In this document: positions 52,009-61,218 of the stretch, one piece after another
Position numbering within the stretch: position 1 is the stretch's first letter
How the letters are laid out: each line of letters begins with the position of its first letter
From: Rhizobium indicum
GTDB taxonomy: Bacteria > Pseudomonadota > Alphaproteobacteria > Rhizobiales > Rhizobiaceae
DNA: 64,000 bases
Reading direction: 5' to 3'
Assembly: GCF_005862305.2 (NCBI RefSeq)
Contig: NZ_CP054021.1
Location: forward strand, 310,001 to 374,000
Notes under the pieces: generated by a model
The model's database searches: none
The model's input: the letters and a program-made list of their open reading frames with translations, nothing else
Told to the model about the DNA's origin: nothing
Program-made: the position numbers and the translations under genes

Positions 52009-53370
52009 TCAGGCTTTCGCCTTCTTCGCCGTCTTGATGGCGAGCGCACGCTCGCGAAGCAGCGTCGCGCGGCCGGGCTTGATCTCCTGCCGGGCACGGC
52101 CGAGCGCCAGCGCGTCGGCCGGCACGTTGACGGTGATGACGCTGCCGGAGGCGATATAGGCGCCGTCGCCGATCGTCACCGGCGCGACCAGCGAGGAATT
52201 GGAACCGATGAAGGCGTTTTCGCCGATCACCGTCTCGCTCTTGTTGACGCCATCATAGTTGCAGGTGATCGTGCCGGCGCCAATATTGCTGCCGGCGCCG
52301 ATGACGGCATCGCCGATATAGGTGAGGTGATTGACCTTGGCGCCTTCGCCCAGCCGGCCGTTCTTGACCTCGCAGAAATTGCCGACCTTCGAACCGGTAC
52401 CGAGATCCGCACCCGGCCGCAGCCGCGCAAAGGGGCCGACCGTCGCGCCCTGACTGACATGGGCGCCTTCGATATGCGAGAAGGCATGAATGACGGCGCC
52501 GCTGTCGATCACCGCGCCGGGACCGAAGACGACGTTCGGCTCGATCAGCGCATCCTGGCCGATGGTGGTATCGTAGGACAGAAAGACCGTTTCCGGCGCG
52601 ATCATGGTGACGCCTGAAAGCATCATCTGGTGACGGCGACGCTCCTGCCAGAAACGCTCGATGACGGCGAGTTCGGCACGGGTGTTGCAGCCGGTCATCT
52701 CGATCTCAGGAGCATCGACCGCGGTCACGCGTCCGCCGAGCGAACGGGCGATCTCGACGAGATCGGTCAGATAGAATTCACCCTTGGCATTGGCATTGCC
52801 GATGCGCGTGAGAAGATCGAGCGCCTTGCGGCCATTGACCGCCATCAGCCCGCTGTTGCACCAGGTGACTGTGCGCTCGGCATCGGTCGCATCTTTCTCC
52901 TCGCGGATGGCGATGAGTTCGCCGTCCTTGACGAGCAGGCGGCCATAGCCGGTCGGGCGGTCGGTGTGGAAGCCGATGACGACGACATCGCTGCCATCGG
53001 CAAGGCCCTGGCGGGCGGCTTTGAGCGGCCCGTCGGTCTGGAGCGGCACGTCGCCATAGGTGACGAGGATATCGTCATAACCCTTGGCGATCGCGTCGCG
53101 GGCCGCCAACACTGCGTGGCCGGTGCCGAGGCGTTCCTTCTGCAGATAGGATTCGATGCTGACGCCGCCGATGCTCGCCGCCTTTGCCACATCCTCAGCA
53201 TCGCGGCCGACGACAAGGGCGACGGACGAGATGCCGGCGGAGGCAACCGCCTCGACCACATGGGCGATCATCGGCCGTCCGGCGACAGGATGCAGCACCT
53301 TCGATTTCGAGGATTTCATCCGCGTGCTGTCACCGGCGGCAAGGATGACGGCAAGACAAGTGCGTTCCAT
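52009..53370 (-). CDS. glmU: Bifunctional UDP-GlcNAc pyrophosphorylase / GlcN-1-P acetyltransferase
   Basis: A 453-residue enzyme of cell-wall and LPS precursor synthesis. The N-terminal uridyltransferase has [20 protein letters not shown] (residues 11-30) and VTYGDVPLQ; the C-terminal left-handed beta helix carries acetyltransferase motifs [44 protein letters not shown] and EKPGRA-type end. It precedes glmS on the same strand. Confidence 0.96.
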   Translation of the reverse strand: MERTCLAVILAAGDSTRMKSSKSKVLHPVAGRPMIAHVVEAVASAGISSVALVVGRDAEDVAKAASIGGVSIESYLQKERLGTGHAVLAARDAIAKGYDDILVTYGDVPLQTDGPLKAARQGLADGSDVVVIGFHTDRPTGYGRLLVKDGELIAIREEKDATDAERTVTWCNSGLMAVNGRKALDLLTRIGNANAKGEFYLTDLVEIARSLGGRVTAVDAPEIEMTGCNTRAELAVIERFWQERRRHQMMLSGVTMIAPETVFLSYDTTIGQDALIEPNVVFGPGAVIDSGAVIHAFSHIEGAHVSQGATVGPFARLRPGADLGTGSKVGNFCEVKNGRLGEGAKVNHLTYIGDAVIGAGSNIGAGTITCNYDGVNKSETVIGENAFIGSNSSLVAPVTIGDGAYIASGSVITVNVPADALALGRARQEIKPGRATLLRERALAIKTAKKAKA

Positions 53371-53417
53371 GATTTGCTCCGCGAATCCGCGCCACGAGGC
53401 GGCTTTATCGCCTCATA

Positions 53418-53517
53418 CTGCAAAATTCCCCAAATCGGAATCGATTTGAGGATAAATTATACAGCCATTCAAAGTGCTGCAGCGTCCTTTGCGGCTCCGA
53501 AAAGACGCGTGGCGCTG
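53418..53517 (-). repeat. Rhizobial intergenic repeat, copy B
   Basis: Read on the minus strand this 100-base element starts CAGCGCCACGCGTCTTTTCG and ends GGGGAATTTTGCAG. It aligns end to end with 57947-58048; by eye about four of five bases agree. It includes an AAATCG..CCGATTT inverted repeat. It fills the gap between glmU and the GntR regulator. Confidence 0.75.
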
Positions 53518-53533
53518 TCGATAAGCAAAGCCT

Positions 53534-54319
53534 TCACAAAGGTGAAATTGCGGCCGAAATCGACCCTATTACCGCCTCGGAACCGCGGGCCACGAAGGCT
53601 TCGTGCACATGATGGCGGCCGTCCAGGATGACGTCCTCCATCGCGCGGCGCGCAGCACTGCTATCGCCGGAAACGATCGCGTCGACGATGCGCATATGGG
53701 TGTCGGCGATATTGGCGAAGCCGTTTTCGGATGGCGGCGTGCTGATGCGGAACATGCCGACGAGAGCCGCTTCGATGAGGCTGCCCAGCGTCCGCATGAA
53801 GGGATTGTGCGAGGCTTCGGCGATCGCCAGGTGAAAACGAAGGTCGGCGAGTGCGAGGCTGTCGGCCGTATGACCAGCCGCTGCCATTTCGAGCGCCAGC
53901 CCACGCAGCATCTCGATATCCTCGGCATTCGCCCGCTCGGTGACGAGACCGGCGGCGAAGGGTTCGAAGGCGAGGCGAATATCGTAGAGCTGCAGCAGAA
54001 ACTCTTCCGTCACACCGTTGTCGAAGTGCCAGGCGATGATCTCGCTGTCGAACATGTTCCAGAGGTTCTTTTCGGTCACACGCGTGCCGACCCGCGCCTT
54101 GGCGACGACCATGCCCTTGGCGGCGAGCGTCTTCATCGTCTCGCGCAAAACGGTTCGGGACACTTTGAAACGCTGCGCCAGTTCCGTATCGCCTGGCAGG
54201 ATCGAGCCAACGGGATAGGTGCCGGCGACGATCGCCTTGCCGAGTTCGTCGACGACCTGGGCATGGCTCGTACGGGTTCTGCGCCCCGTCTTGCGTGTCT
54301 CGTCCAATTTGTAGCGCAA
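53534..54319 (-). CDS. GntR-family (FCD) transcriptional regulator
   Basis: A 261-residue regulator. The N-terminal winged helix is clear (LGKAIVAGTYPVGSILPGDTELAQRFKVSRTVLRETMKTLAAKGMVVAKARVGTRV region), followed by an all-helical FCD effector domain with its metal-binding D/H pattern (DLRFHLAIAEASHN, about 165; DTHMRIVDAI). The start is TTG at 54319 behind GGGGGAGACGG. It is 16 bases after the yjfF-like permease, so it is the last gene of the importer operon and probably its regulator. FCD regulators bind sugar acids or similar metabolites. Confidence 0.88.
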   Translation of the reverse strand: MRYKLDETRKTGRRTRTSHAQVVDELGKAIVAGTYPVGSILPGDTELAQRFKVSRTVLRETMKTLAAKGMVVAKARVGTRVTEKNLWNMFDSEIIAWHFDNGVTEEFLLQLYDIRLAFEPFAAGLVTERANAEDIEMLRGLALEMAAAGHTADSLALADLRFHLAIAEASHNPFMRTLGSLIEAALVGMFRISTPPSENGFANIADTHMRIVDAIVSGDSSAARRAMEDVILDGRHHVHEAFVARGSEAVIGSISAAISPL

Positions 54320-54335
54320 GCGATCCGTCTCCCCC

Positions 54336-55304
54336 TCAGGCGTACCTCTTGTTCAGACTGGAAACGAACAGGATGGCTTTCTGCATCAGGATGAATGCAA
54401 ATAGCAGAAGGCCAATCAGGATCTTGGTCCACCAGCTCGACAGCGTGCCGTCGAAGGTGATGTAGGTCTGAATGAGCCCCTGGATCAGGATACCGATCAA
54501 GGTTCCCGCCACGAATCCCGCTCCTCCGGTCAGCAGCGTCCCCCCAATGACCACCGCCGCGATGGCATCGAGTTCGACGCCGACTGCTGCAAGAGAATAT
54601 CCGGCAGAGGTGTACAGCGAAAAAACGATCCCGGATAGGCCCGCCAGAAAGCCCGACAGCGCATAGATCTGGATTGTCGTGCGGCCGACCGGCACGCCCA
54701 TCAGCCGCGCCGTCTGCGTGCCGCCCCCGAGTGCATAGACGTTGGTGCCGAAGCGGGTGCGCTGGGCGATGAAGATGCCGACGGCAAAGACCAGAAGCAT
54801 GATGCCGCCGATCAACGTCAGCCGCCCGCCGCCCGGCAGACGATAATAGAGGCTTGTCAGCGTCGAATAATATTCATGGTTGATCGGGATGCTGTCGATC
54901 GAGAGCACGAAAGCCATGCCGCGCGCCAGGAACATGCCTGCAAGGGTGACGATGAAGGCCGGCATTTCGAGATAGTGGATGATCGCGCCCATGATACCGC
55001 CAAAGGCAGTGGTGATGACGAGCACGATCGCGAAGGCGAGCAGCGGATGGATCGAGGTGTTCTGCAGGATCACCGCAAGGAAGACGCCGGTAAAGGCGAT
55101 GACCGAGCCGATCGACAGATCGATGCCGCCCGAAATGATGACGAAGGTCATGCCGACGGCAGCGATGCCGAGAAAGGCATTGTCGGTCAAAAGATTGCCG
55201 ATGACGCGCGTCGACAGAATGTTCGGATATTGCAACGCGCAGCCGGCATAGGCGAGCACGAAGATGACGATGGTCGCAAGCAGCGGCAGGTATTTGGAGT
55301 TCAT
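54336..55304 (-). CDS. yjfF: ABC sugar permease, YjfF-like
   Basis: A 322-residue RbsC-type permease with about eight to ten hydrophobic segments. GIAAVGMTFVIISGGIDLSIGSVIAFTGV is the conserved binding-protein-dependent permease block, and ELDAIAAVVIGGTLLTGGAGFVAGT the cytoplasmic EAA-like loop. Order and overlap (ATGA with the preceding permease) match the ytfQRT-yjfF galactofuranose importer of E. coli. It pairs with the 55301-56314 permease. Confidence 0.85.
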   Translation of the reverse strand: MNSKYLPLLATIVIFVLAYAGCALQYPNILSTRVIGNLLTDNAFLGIAAVGMTFVIISGGIDLSIGSVIAFTGVFLAVILQNTSIHPLLAFAIVLVITTAFGGIMGAIIHYLEMPAFIVTLAGMFLARGMAFVLSIDSIPINHEYYSTLTSLYYRLPGGGRLTLIGGIMLLVFAVGIFIAQRTRFGTNVYALGGGTQTARLMGVPVGRTTIQIYALSGFLAGLSGIVFSLYTSAGYSLAAVGVELDAIAAVVIGGTLLTGGAGFVAGTLIGILIQGLIQTYITFDGTLSSWWTKILIGLLLFAFILMQKAILFVSSLNKRYA

Positions 55305-56314
55305 TTCGGCTGCTCCCTACCGCCCTGCCGGCGGCTGGCGAAGATGGCGAGCGATTGTACCGCCGGCGACTGGATGACGAGGATGATGATAATGATGACG
55401 GCCTTGATGATCAGGTTGAATTCAGGCGGGAAGCCGGCCGACAGGATGCCGGTATTCACCGCCTGGATGATCATCGCGCCGATCAGCGACCCGAGAATGC
55501 TGAACCGGCCGCCAAGCAGCGAATTGCCGCCGACGACGACGGCCAGGATCGCGTCCAATTCCAGCCATAGGCCGGCATTGTTGGCATCGGCGCCCTTGAT
55601 GTCGGCTGCGACGATGATGCCCGCGATCGAGGCGCAGATCCCGCTCAGCATATAGACCGCCATCAACAGCACCGGCGTTTGAATGCCGGAGAGCGTGCTG
55701 GCACGGCGATTGATGCCGACGGCCTCGATCAGCATGCCGAGCGCCGTGCGGCGGACGAGCAGGATGACGAGCAGGCCGACGAGGAACCAGATGACGACAG
55801 GCATCGGCAGGAGAGCCAGCGAACCGCTGCCAAAGAAGGTCAGCCCGTCATCGTTGAAGGTCAGGATGGCGCCTTCGGTGATCAACTGGGCGATGCCGCG
55901 GCCGGCGACCATCAGCACCAGCGTGGCGATGATCGGCTGGATATTGAGGACCGCCACCAGGAAACCGTTCCAGACGCCGCAGGCAAGCCCGATCGCTAGC
56001 GTCAAGATAATAGTATAAGCAACTGAATTTCCTGACACAATCGACGAAGCGGCGACGGCGCCGCAGATGGCGATGACCGCACCGACGGACAAGTCGATGC
56101 CCTTGGTGGCGATGACGAGCGTCATGCCGATCGCCAGCAGCGCCACCGGCGCGCCGCGGTTCAGCACGTCGATCAGGCTGCCATAGAGGCGGTCATTCTG
56201 AACCACGACATTAAAAAACTGCGGCGACGTGATGAAATTCAACAGAAGAATGACAACGAGCGCAATCAATTGCGGCGCCAGGCGATATGCCAGCGCTTTC
56301 AGCGAGGACCTCAT
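55301..56314 (-). CDS. ytfT: ABC sugar permease, YtfT-like
   Basis: A 337-residue RbsC-type permease. GMTLVIATKGIDLSVGAVIAICGAVAASSIV and ELDAILAVVVGGNSLLGGRFSILGSLIGAM are the family blocks; about eight membrane spans are visible. It overlaps the ATPase stop by ATGA and the second permease by ATGA, so all three are coupled. It forms the membrane channel with the YjfF-like partner. Confidence 0.85.
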   Translation of the reverse strand: MRSSLKALAYRLAPQLIALVVILLLNFITSPQFFNVVVQNDRLYGSLIDVLNRGAPVALLAIGMTLVIATKGIDLSVGAVIAICGAVAASSIVSGNSVAYTIILTLAIGLACGVWNGFLVAVLNIQPIIATLVLMVAGRGIAQLITEGAILTFNDDGLTFFGSGSLALLPMPVVIWFLVGLLVILLVRRTALGMLIEAVGINRRASTLSGIQTPVLLMAVYMLSGICASIAGIIVAADIKGADANNAGLWLELDAILAVVVGGNSLLGGRFSILGSLIGAMIIQAVNTGILSAGFPPEFNLIIKAVIIIIILVIQSPAVQSLAIFASRRQGGREQPK

Positions 56315-57834
56315 GCATCCTCCATCTTGTGTTCGGCGGCGGCGATGGCTTCGACGATGCCGGCAGCGGTGATACGCTCGCCTGTCAGTTCGGCGATATG
56401 CTGTCTGTCGCGCAGTACGATGACACGTGAACTATAGGCGACAAGCTCTTCAAGTTCCGAGGAAATCACGATCAGCGACATGCCGCCGGCGCAGAGCTCT
56501 TCGATGAGCCGGATGATCTCTGCATGGGCGCCGACATCGATGCCGCGGGTCGGCTCGTCGAGGATCAGAAACTTCGGATTGGTCGCCAGCCAGCGGGCAA
56601 GAATCGCCTTCTGCTGGTTGCCGCCTGACAGTAGCCGGATCGGTTTTTCGCGATCGGTGGTGCGGATATCGAGCGCCTTGATGTAGCGGTCGGCAAGCGT
56701 ATTCTGCTCGGCGCGCGACAGCGGCCGCGTCCAGCCGCGGCGGGCCTGAAGCGCCAGTGCGATGTTCTCCCTGATCGACAGGTCGCCGATGATGCCATCG
56801 GTCTTGCGGTCCTCGGGGCAGAAGCCGAAGCCCTTTGCGATCGCCGCGCGCGGGCTCGAAAGCGTCACCGGCTGGCCGTCGATCGTGGCGCTGCCGCTAT
56901 CGGCATGCTCGATACCGAAGAGCAGTTCGGCGGTTTCGGTGCGGCCGGAACCGAGCAGCCCGGCGACGCCGACCACTTCTCCGGCGCGCACCTCAAGATC
57001 GAAAGGCTTGACCTTGCCGCGTTTGCCGTAGCCTGAAAAACGGTATCGGACATCGCCGGCCGCAAGGCTGCGTTCCCGCACCGTCTCCTCGACATGCGCC
57101 AGTTCGCGGCCGAGCATCATGGCGATCAGGCCCTGGCGCGGCAGATCGGCGGCGTCGCGGGTGCCGACGAGCTTGCCGTTGCGCAGCACGGTAATACGGT
57201 CACTGATCGTATAGACCTGCTCGAGAAAATGGGTGATGAAGACGATGCCAAGGCCTCGCTTCTTCAGGTCGTCGATGATGCGGAAGAGCAGCGCCACCTC
57301 CTGATTGTCGAGACTTGCAGTGGGCTCGTCGAGGATCAGCACCTTGCCGGAGAGATCGACGGCACGGGCGATGGCAACCACCTGCTGGACGGCGACGGAG
57401 AAACGGCCGAGCTCGGCGGTGACGTCGATATCGACGCCGTAGCCGGTGAGCAGGTTGCGCGCCTTGCGGTTCATCGCACGCACGTCGGTCATGCCGAAGC
57501 GCCTTGGCTGGCGGCCGAGAAAGAGATTTTCGGCAACGCTCAGATTGGCCAGCAGGTTGACCTCCTGATAGACCGTGCCGATACCCAGCTTCTGGGCGGC
57601 GAGCGTATTGGCCGGATTGATTTCCTGGTCGTCCAGCATCAGGCTGCCCTCGTCACGATGATAGGCGCCAGTGATGCACTTGATCAGCGTCGACTTGCCG
57701 GCGCCGTTTTCGCCCAGCAGTGCGTGCACCTCGCCTCTGCGGAGCGTGAAATCGACCTTATCCAGCGCCACTGCGCCGGGAAAGAATTTCGATATTCCGG
57801 AGGCCGCGAGAACGTTCTCGAAATCGTGAATCAT
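56311..57834 (-). CDS. ytfR: ABC sugar importer ATPase, YtfR-like (two ATPase modules)
   Basis: A 507-residue duplicated ATPase of the RbsA/MglA class. Module 1: Walker A GENGAGKST (about 43), VYQEVNLLANLSVAENLFLGRQPRR as Q-loop, VLILDEPTASLD. Module 2 has a degenerate Walker A (GLLGSGRTE), as usual in this class, signature LLSGGNQQKAILARWLA and FLILDEPTRGIDVGAH. The ATG at 57834 is chosen; the frame extends upstream into the intergenic repeat. It is separated from the binding-protein gene by 229 bases holding a hairpin and a repeat. Confidence 0.9.
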   Translation of the reverse strand: MIHDFENVLAASGISKFFPGAVALDKVDFTLRRGEVHALLGENGAGKSTLIKCITGAYHRDEGSLMLDDQEINPANTLAAQKLGIGTVYQEVNLLANLSVAENLFLGRQPRRFGMTDVRAMNRKARNLLTGYGVDIDVTAELGRFSVAVQQVVAIARAVDLSGKVLILDEPTASLDNQEVALLFRIIDDLKKRGLGIVFITHFLEQVYTISDRITVLRNGKLVGTRDAADLPRQGLIAMMLGRELAHVEETVRERSLAAGDVRYRFSGYGKRGKVKPFDLEVRAGEVVGVAGLLGSGRTETAELLFGIEHADSGSATIDGQPVTLSSPRAAIAKGFGFCPEDRKTDGIIGDLSIRENIALALQARRGWTRPLSRAEQNTLADRYIKALDIRTTDREKPIRLLSGGNQQKAILARWLATNPKFLILDEPTRGIDVGAHAEIIRLIEELCAGGMSLIVISSELEELVAYSSRVIVLRDRQHIAELTGERITAAGIVEAIAAAEHKMEDA

Positions 57835-57912
57835 AAGGGTCTGTTTTCCTGATATTGACGGCAAAAGCCGCGCCGCGGCCGGACATGAGGTCCCAAGGCG
57901 GCAAAGGCAGTT

Positions 57913-57941
57913 CCGCACCGGTCCATGACGGGCCGGTGCGG
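57913..57941 (-). other. Intercistronic hairpin between ytfQ and ytfR
   Basis: CCGCACCGG (57913-57921) and CCGGTGCGG (57933-57941) pair over 9 bases around an 11-base loop. It lies downstream of the binding-protein gene in the operon; such stems often protect the upstream mRNA and lower downstream expression. Confidence 0.6.
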
Positions 57942-57946
57942 TTCTA

Positions 57947-58048
57947 CAGCGCCCCGCATCTTTTCGAGACGCATAAGGACGCTGTAGCGCTTTGAATTGC
58001 TGCATGATTTTATCCAGAAATCGAATGCCGATTTCAGGAATTGTGCAG
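57947..58048 (+). repeat. Rhizobial intergenic repeat, copy A
   Basis: 102 bases starting CAGCGCCCCGCATCTTTTCG and ending GGAATTGTGCAG, matching 53418-53517 in reverse orientation along its full length. Conserved pieces include GGACGCTG, CTTTGAAT, TTTATCC and an AAATCG..CCGATTT inverted repeat. It lies within the ytfQ-ytfR gap and reads against the operon. Confidence 0.75.
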
Positions 58049-58063
58049 CGGCGTCACATCAGA

Positions 58064-59026
58064 TCAGTAGCCCTGACCCTTCTTCTCTTCGTAGACCTTC
58101 ATCGGTTCGTCGGCCGGCGTGTAGAGTTTCGACTCGGTCTGGATCCACTTGGCCGGAGCCTTCTTGTCCTTCAGATAGGCTTCGAGCGCATCGAAGGCCG
58201 GACCTGCCATATTCGGCGTCAGCTCGACCGTGGCATTGGCCTCGCCTTCGGACATCGCCTTGAAGATATCCGGCACGGCGTCGATGGAGACGACGAGGAT
58301 ATCCTTGCCAGGCTTCAGGCCGGCTTCCTTGATCGCCTGGATGGCGCCGACAGCCATGTCGTCGTTATGGGCGTAGAGAGCGCAGATATCCTTGCCGCCA
58401 TTCTCGGCCTTCAGGAAGCTTTCCATGACTTCCTTGCCCTTGGTGCGGGTGAAGTCACCGGTCTGGCTGCGAACGATCTTGAGGTTGTCGTGGCCGGCAA
58501 GAGCTTCTTCGAAGCCCTTCTTGCGGGCGATGGCCGGCGACGAACCGGTGGTGCCCTGAAGCTCGACGACATTGCACTTCTTGTCGCCGACGGTCTTGAC
58601 CAGGAAGTCGCCTGCGACCTTGCCTTCATGGACCAGGTCCGACGTCACCGCCGTCAGGTAGAGATCGTCGGGAGCCTTGATGGTACGGTCGAGAAGGATG
58701 ACCGGGATTTCGGCTTCCTTGGCTTCCTTGAGAACGTCGTCCCAGCCGGTTTCGACGACCGGAGCGATGAGGATGGCATCGACGCCCTGAGCAATGAAGG
58801 AGCGCAGAGCCTTGATCTGGTTTTCCTGCTTCTGCTGCGCATCGGCAAACTTCAGATCGATGCCGCGCTTCTTGGCCTGTTCCTTGGTCACGGTCGTTTC
58901 AGCCGCACGCCAGCCCGATTCCGAGCCGATCTGCGAGAAGCCGACAGTGAGGCCGGCGGCCGAAGCCGAACCGAACATGCAGGCAGCCAGAACCGTGGCA
59001 CTCAAAAGTGCAGTCTTCAATTTCAT
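58064..59026 (-). CDS. ytfQ: Galactofuranose/galactose-binding protein, YtfQ-like
   Basis: A 320-residue periplasmic sugar-binding protein with signal peptide (MKLKTALLSATVLAACMFGSASA). The mature N-terminus GLTVGFSQIGSESGWRAAETTVTKEQAKKRG and the blocks GVDAILIAPVVETGW, KCNVVELQGTTGSSPAI and YAHNDDMAVGAIQAIKEAGLKPGKDIL agree closely with E. coli YtfQ. GGGAGGA lies before the ATG. It starts the ytfQ-ytfR-ytfT-yjfF-regulator operon. Length and motifs are complete. Confidence 0.92.
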   Translation of the reverse strand: MKLKTALLSATVLAACMFGSASAAGLTVGFSQIGSESGWRAAETTVTKEQAKKRGIDLKFADAQQKQENQIKALRSFIAQGVDAILIAPVVETGWDDVLKEAKEAEIPVILLDRTIKAPDDLYLTAVTSDLVHEGKVAGDFLVKTVGDKKCNVVELQGTTGSSPAIARKKGFEEALAGHDNLKIVRSQTGDFTRTKGKEVMESFLKAENGGKDICALYAHNDDMAVGAIQAIKEAGLKPGKDILVVSIDAVPDIFKAMSEGEANATVELTPNMAGPAFDALEAYLKDKKAPAKWIQTESKLYTPADEPMKVYEEKKGQGY

Positions 59027-59074
59027 GATTTCCTCCCAATGCCGCATCTCGCGGCGCAGGGTCAAAAAATCATA

Positions 59075-59085
59075 TAGTATTACTT
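59075..59085. promoter_or_regulatory. Possible GntR operator upstream of ytfQ
   Basis: TAGTATTACTT fits the TNGT-N3-AC-N-A pattern of FadR-type GntR regulators except for its last base, within an AT-rich stretch 49 bases before ytfQ. AGTATTACT is an odd perfect palindrome. Weak evidence from sequence alone. Confidence 0.3.
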
Positions 59086-59115
59086 TTGTAAATCGGAATC
59101 TTGGGATGCATTGCA

Positions 59116-59146
59116 GCAAAAAAAGAGCGCCCAAAAGGGCGCTCTT
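59116..59146 (-). terminator. Rho-independent terminator of the Bmp-type operon
   Basis: On the minus strand AAGAGCGCCC and GGGCGCTCTT (59123-59146) close a TTTT loop and run into TTTTTTTGC. It lies about 26 bases after the binding-protein stop. Confidence 0.92.
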
Positions 59147-59171
59147 CGCATCCGCGAGATGGCTTGCGGGA

Positions 59172-60248
59172 TTATTTACCCGGCAGCTTGTCGTCCACAC
59201 CTTCGACATAGAAGTTCATGCCAAGCAGCGTGCCGTCATCGGCCTTTTCGCCGGCCTTCAACCAGGGCGTGCCGTCCTGCTTGTTGATCGGGCCGGTGAA
59301 GGGGTGCAGTTCGCCTGATTTGATCTTGGCTTCGGTTTCCTCGGCCATCTTCTTCACGTCGTCGGGCATGTTGGTATAGGGCGCCATCGTCAGGATGCCG
59401 TCCTTGAGGCCATCCCAGCTCTGCTCTGACTTCCAGGTGCCGTCGAGAAGCGCCTTGACGCGCTTGACGTAATAATTGCCCCAGGTGTCGATGATCGCGG
59501 TCAGCTGGACGTTCGGACCAGCCTTGATCATGTCGGAAGCCTGGCCGAAGGCCTTGACGCCGCGCTGCTCGGCGACCTGCATTGGAGCCGTCGTGTCGGT
59601 GTGCTGGGTGAGGATATCGACGCCCTGGTCGATCAGCGCCTTGGCGGCATCAGCTTCCTTGCCCGGGTCGAACCAGGTGTTGACCCAGATAACCTTCATC
59701 TTGAAGTTCGGATTGACCGACTTGGCGCCAGTTTCGAAGGCATTGATGCCCATCACCACTTCGGGAATCGGGAAGGAGGCGATATAGCCGGCCGTGCCGG
59801 TTTTCGAGAGCTTGCCGGCGATAATGCCACTGATGTAGCGGCCTTCATAGAAGCGGGAATTGTAGGTCGCTACATTGTCGGCGGCCTTGAAGCCTGTCGC
59901 ATGCTCGAACTTCACTTTCGGGAACTTCTTGGCGACGGCAATAGTCGGGTCCATGAAACCGAAGGACGTGGTGAAAATCAGCGAGCAACCGGAGCGGGCC
60001 ATGCGCTCGATGGCGCGTTCGGCATCCGGGCCTTCCGGGACGCTTTCGAGGTAGGGCGTCTCGATCTTGTCGCCGAATTCCTTCTCGACCTGGAGGCGGC
60101 CGTTCTCATGGGCCTGCGTCCAGCCGCCGTCGGTGCGGGTGCCGACATAAACGAAGCAGACCTTGGTCTTGTCAGCCGCCTCGGCGGCCGAACCGATGCT
60201 CAGGACGAGAGCAGCTGTCGCTGCGAGAGCAAGTGCAAGTTTTCTCAT
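59172..60248 (-). CDS. Bmp-family substrate-binding protein (nucleoside-type)
   Basis: A 358-residue binding protein with signal peptide (MRKLALALAATAALVLSIGSAAEA). The Bmp/PnrA family blocks are present: VGTRTDGGWTQAHENGRLQVEKEF, IFTTSFGFMDPTIAVAKKFPKVKFEHATG, YNSRFYEGRYISGIIAGKLSKTGTAGYIASFPIPEV. Known members bind purine nucleosides or related molecules. It ends the operon and its own terminator follows. Confidence 0.9.
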   Translation of the reverse strand: MRKLALALAATAALVLSIGSAAEAADKTKVCFVYVGTRTDGGWTQAHENGRLQVEKEFGDKIETPYLESVPEGPDAERAIERMARSGCSLIFTTSFGFMDPTIAVAKKFPKVKFEHATGFKAADNVATYNSRFYEGRYISGIIAGKLSKTGTAGYIASFPIPEVVMGINAFETGAKSVNPNFKMKVIWVNTWFDPGKEADAAKALIDQGVDILTQHTDTTAPMQVAEQRGVKAFGQASDMIKAGPNVQLTAIIDTWGNYYVKRVKALLDGTWKSEQSWDGLKDGILTMAPYTNMPDDVKKMAEETEAKIKSGELHPFTGPINKQDGTPWLKAGEKADDGTLLGMNFYVEGVDDKLPGK

Positions 60249-60297
60249 ATTGATCCCTGTTGGTTGGAAGTTTCGAAACCCGTCTGTTTGTTGTTGT

Positions 60298-61218
60298 TCA
60301 CCGGTCCGGCACGAAAGCTTTGCCGAGCGAGGCCGGCGTATTGATCAACGTCGTGCGCCGATTATGCGAGATGATGATGAGGACCACAACTGTCGCCGCA
60401 TAGGGCAGCATCGAGAGGAACTGCGAGGGAACGCCGATGCCGAAGGCCTGCGCGTGCAGTTGCAGGATCGTTACCGCCCCAAAGAGATAACCGCCGGCCA
60501 GCAGGCGCCAAGGCCGCCAGGAGGAGAAGACGACGAGCGCCAGCGCGATCCAGCCGCGCCCGCCGGACATGTTCTCTGTCCATTGCGGCGTATAGATCAG
60601 CGACAGCTGCGCGCCGGCAAGGCCGGCGCAGGCGCCGCCGAACATTACGGCGAGGTAGCGCATGCGGATGACGTCGATACCGAGCGCATGCGCCGAGGCG
60701 TGATTATCGCCAATGGCGCGGATCTTCAGGCCGGTGCGACTCTTGAAGAGGAACCAGTTGACGGCGATAACAAGCAGGATCGACAGGTAGAAGATCAGAT
60801 CCTGCTTGAAGAGGACCGTTCCAACATAGGGAATGGCCGAAAGCACCGGGATTTCGATTGGCAGCAAACGGACGCCGGGCGCGCCGACGAAAGCCTCGCC
60901 GAGCATGCCGGAGGCGCCGAGGCCAAGGATCGTCAGCGCAAGGCCTGTCGCCACCTGATTGGCGACGAGCGTCAACGTCAGGAAGGCGAAGAGCAGCGAA
61001 AACAGCGCGCCGCTGACGACGCCGCCGACAATGCCGATATAGGCCGAGCCGGTGAGCTGTGCCGTGGCAAAGGCACCGACCGCGCCCATGATCATCATGC
61101 CCTCGACACCGAGATTGAGAACGCCGGAGCGCTCGGTCACGAGTTCGCCAAGTGCGGCGATGACGAGCGGTGTGGAGGCGGTGATGACGGTCAGCAGAAT
61201 CGCTTCGAAGATGCTCAT
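60298..61218 (-). CDS. ABC permease of the nucleoside/simple-sugar type (second)
   Basis: A 306-residue permease with about eight hydrophobic spans. LGELVTERSGVLNLGVEGMMIMGAVGAFATA is the conserved block of Bmp-type permeases (seen also in YufQ/NupQ relatives). The start overlaps the preceding permease's stop by ATGA (61215-61218). A longer in-frame start would run into that gene and is unlikely. Confidence 0.9.
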   Translation of the reverse strand: MSIFEAILLTVITASTPLVIAALGELVTERSGVLNLGVEGMMIMGAVGAFATAQLTGSAYIGIVGGVVSGALFSLLFAFLTLTLVANQVATGLALTILGLGASGMLGEAFVGAPGVRLLPIEIPVLSAIPYVGTVLFKQDLIFYLSILLVIAVNWFLFKSRTGLKIRAIGDNHASAHALGIDVIRMRYLAVMFGGACAGLAGAQLSLIYTPQWTENMSGGRGWIALALVVFSSWRPWRLLAGGYLFGAVTILQLHAQAFGIGVPSQFLSMLPYAATVVVLIIISHNRRTTLINTPASLGKAFVPDR

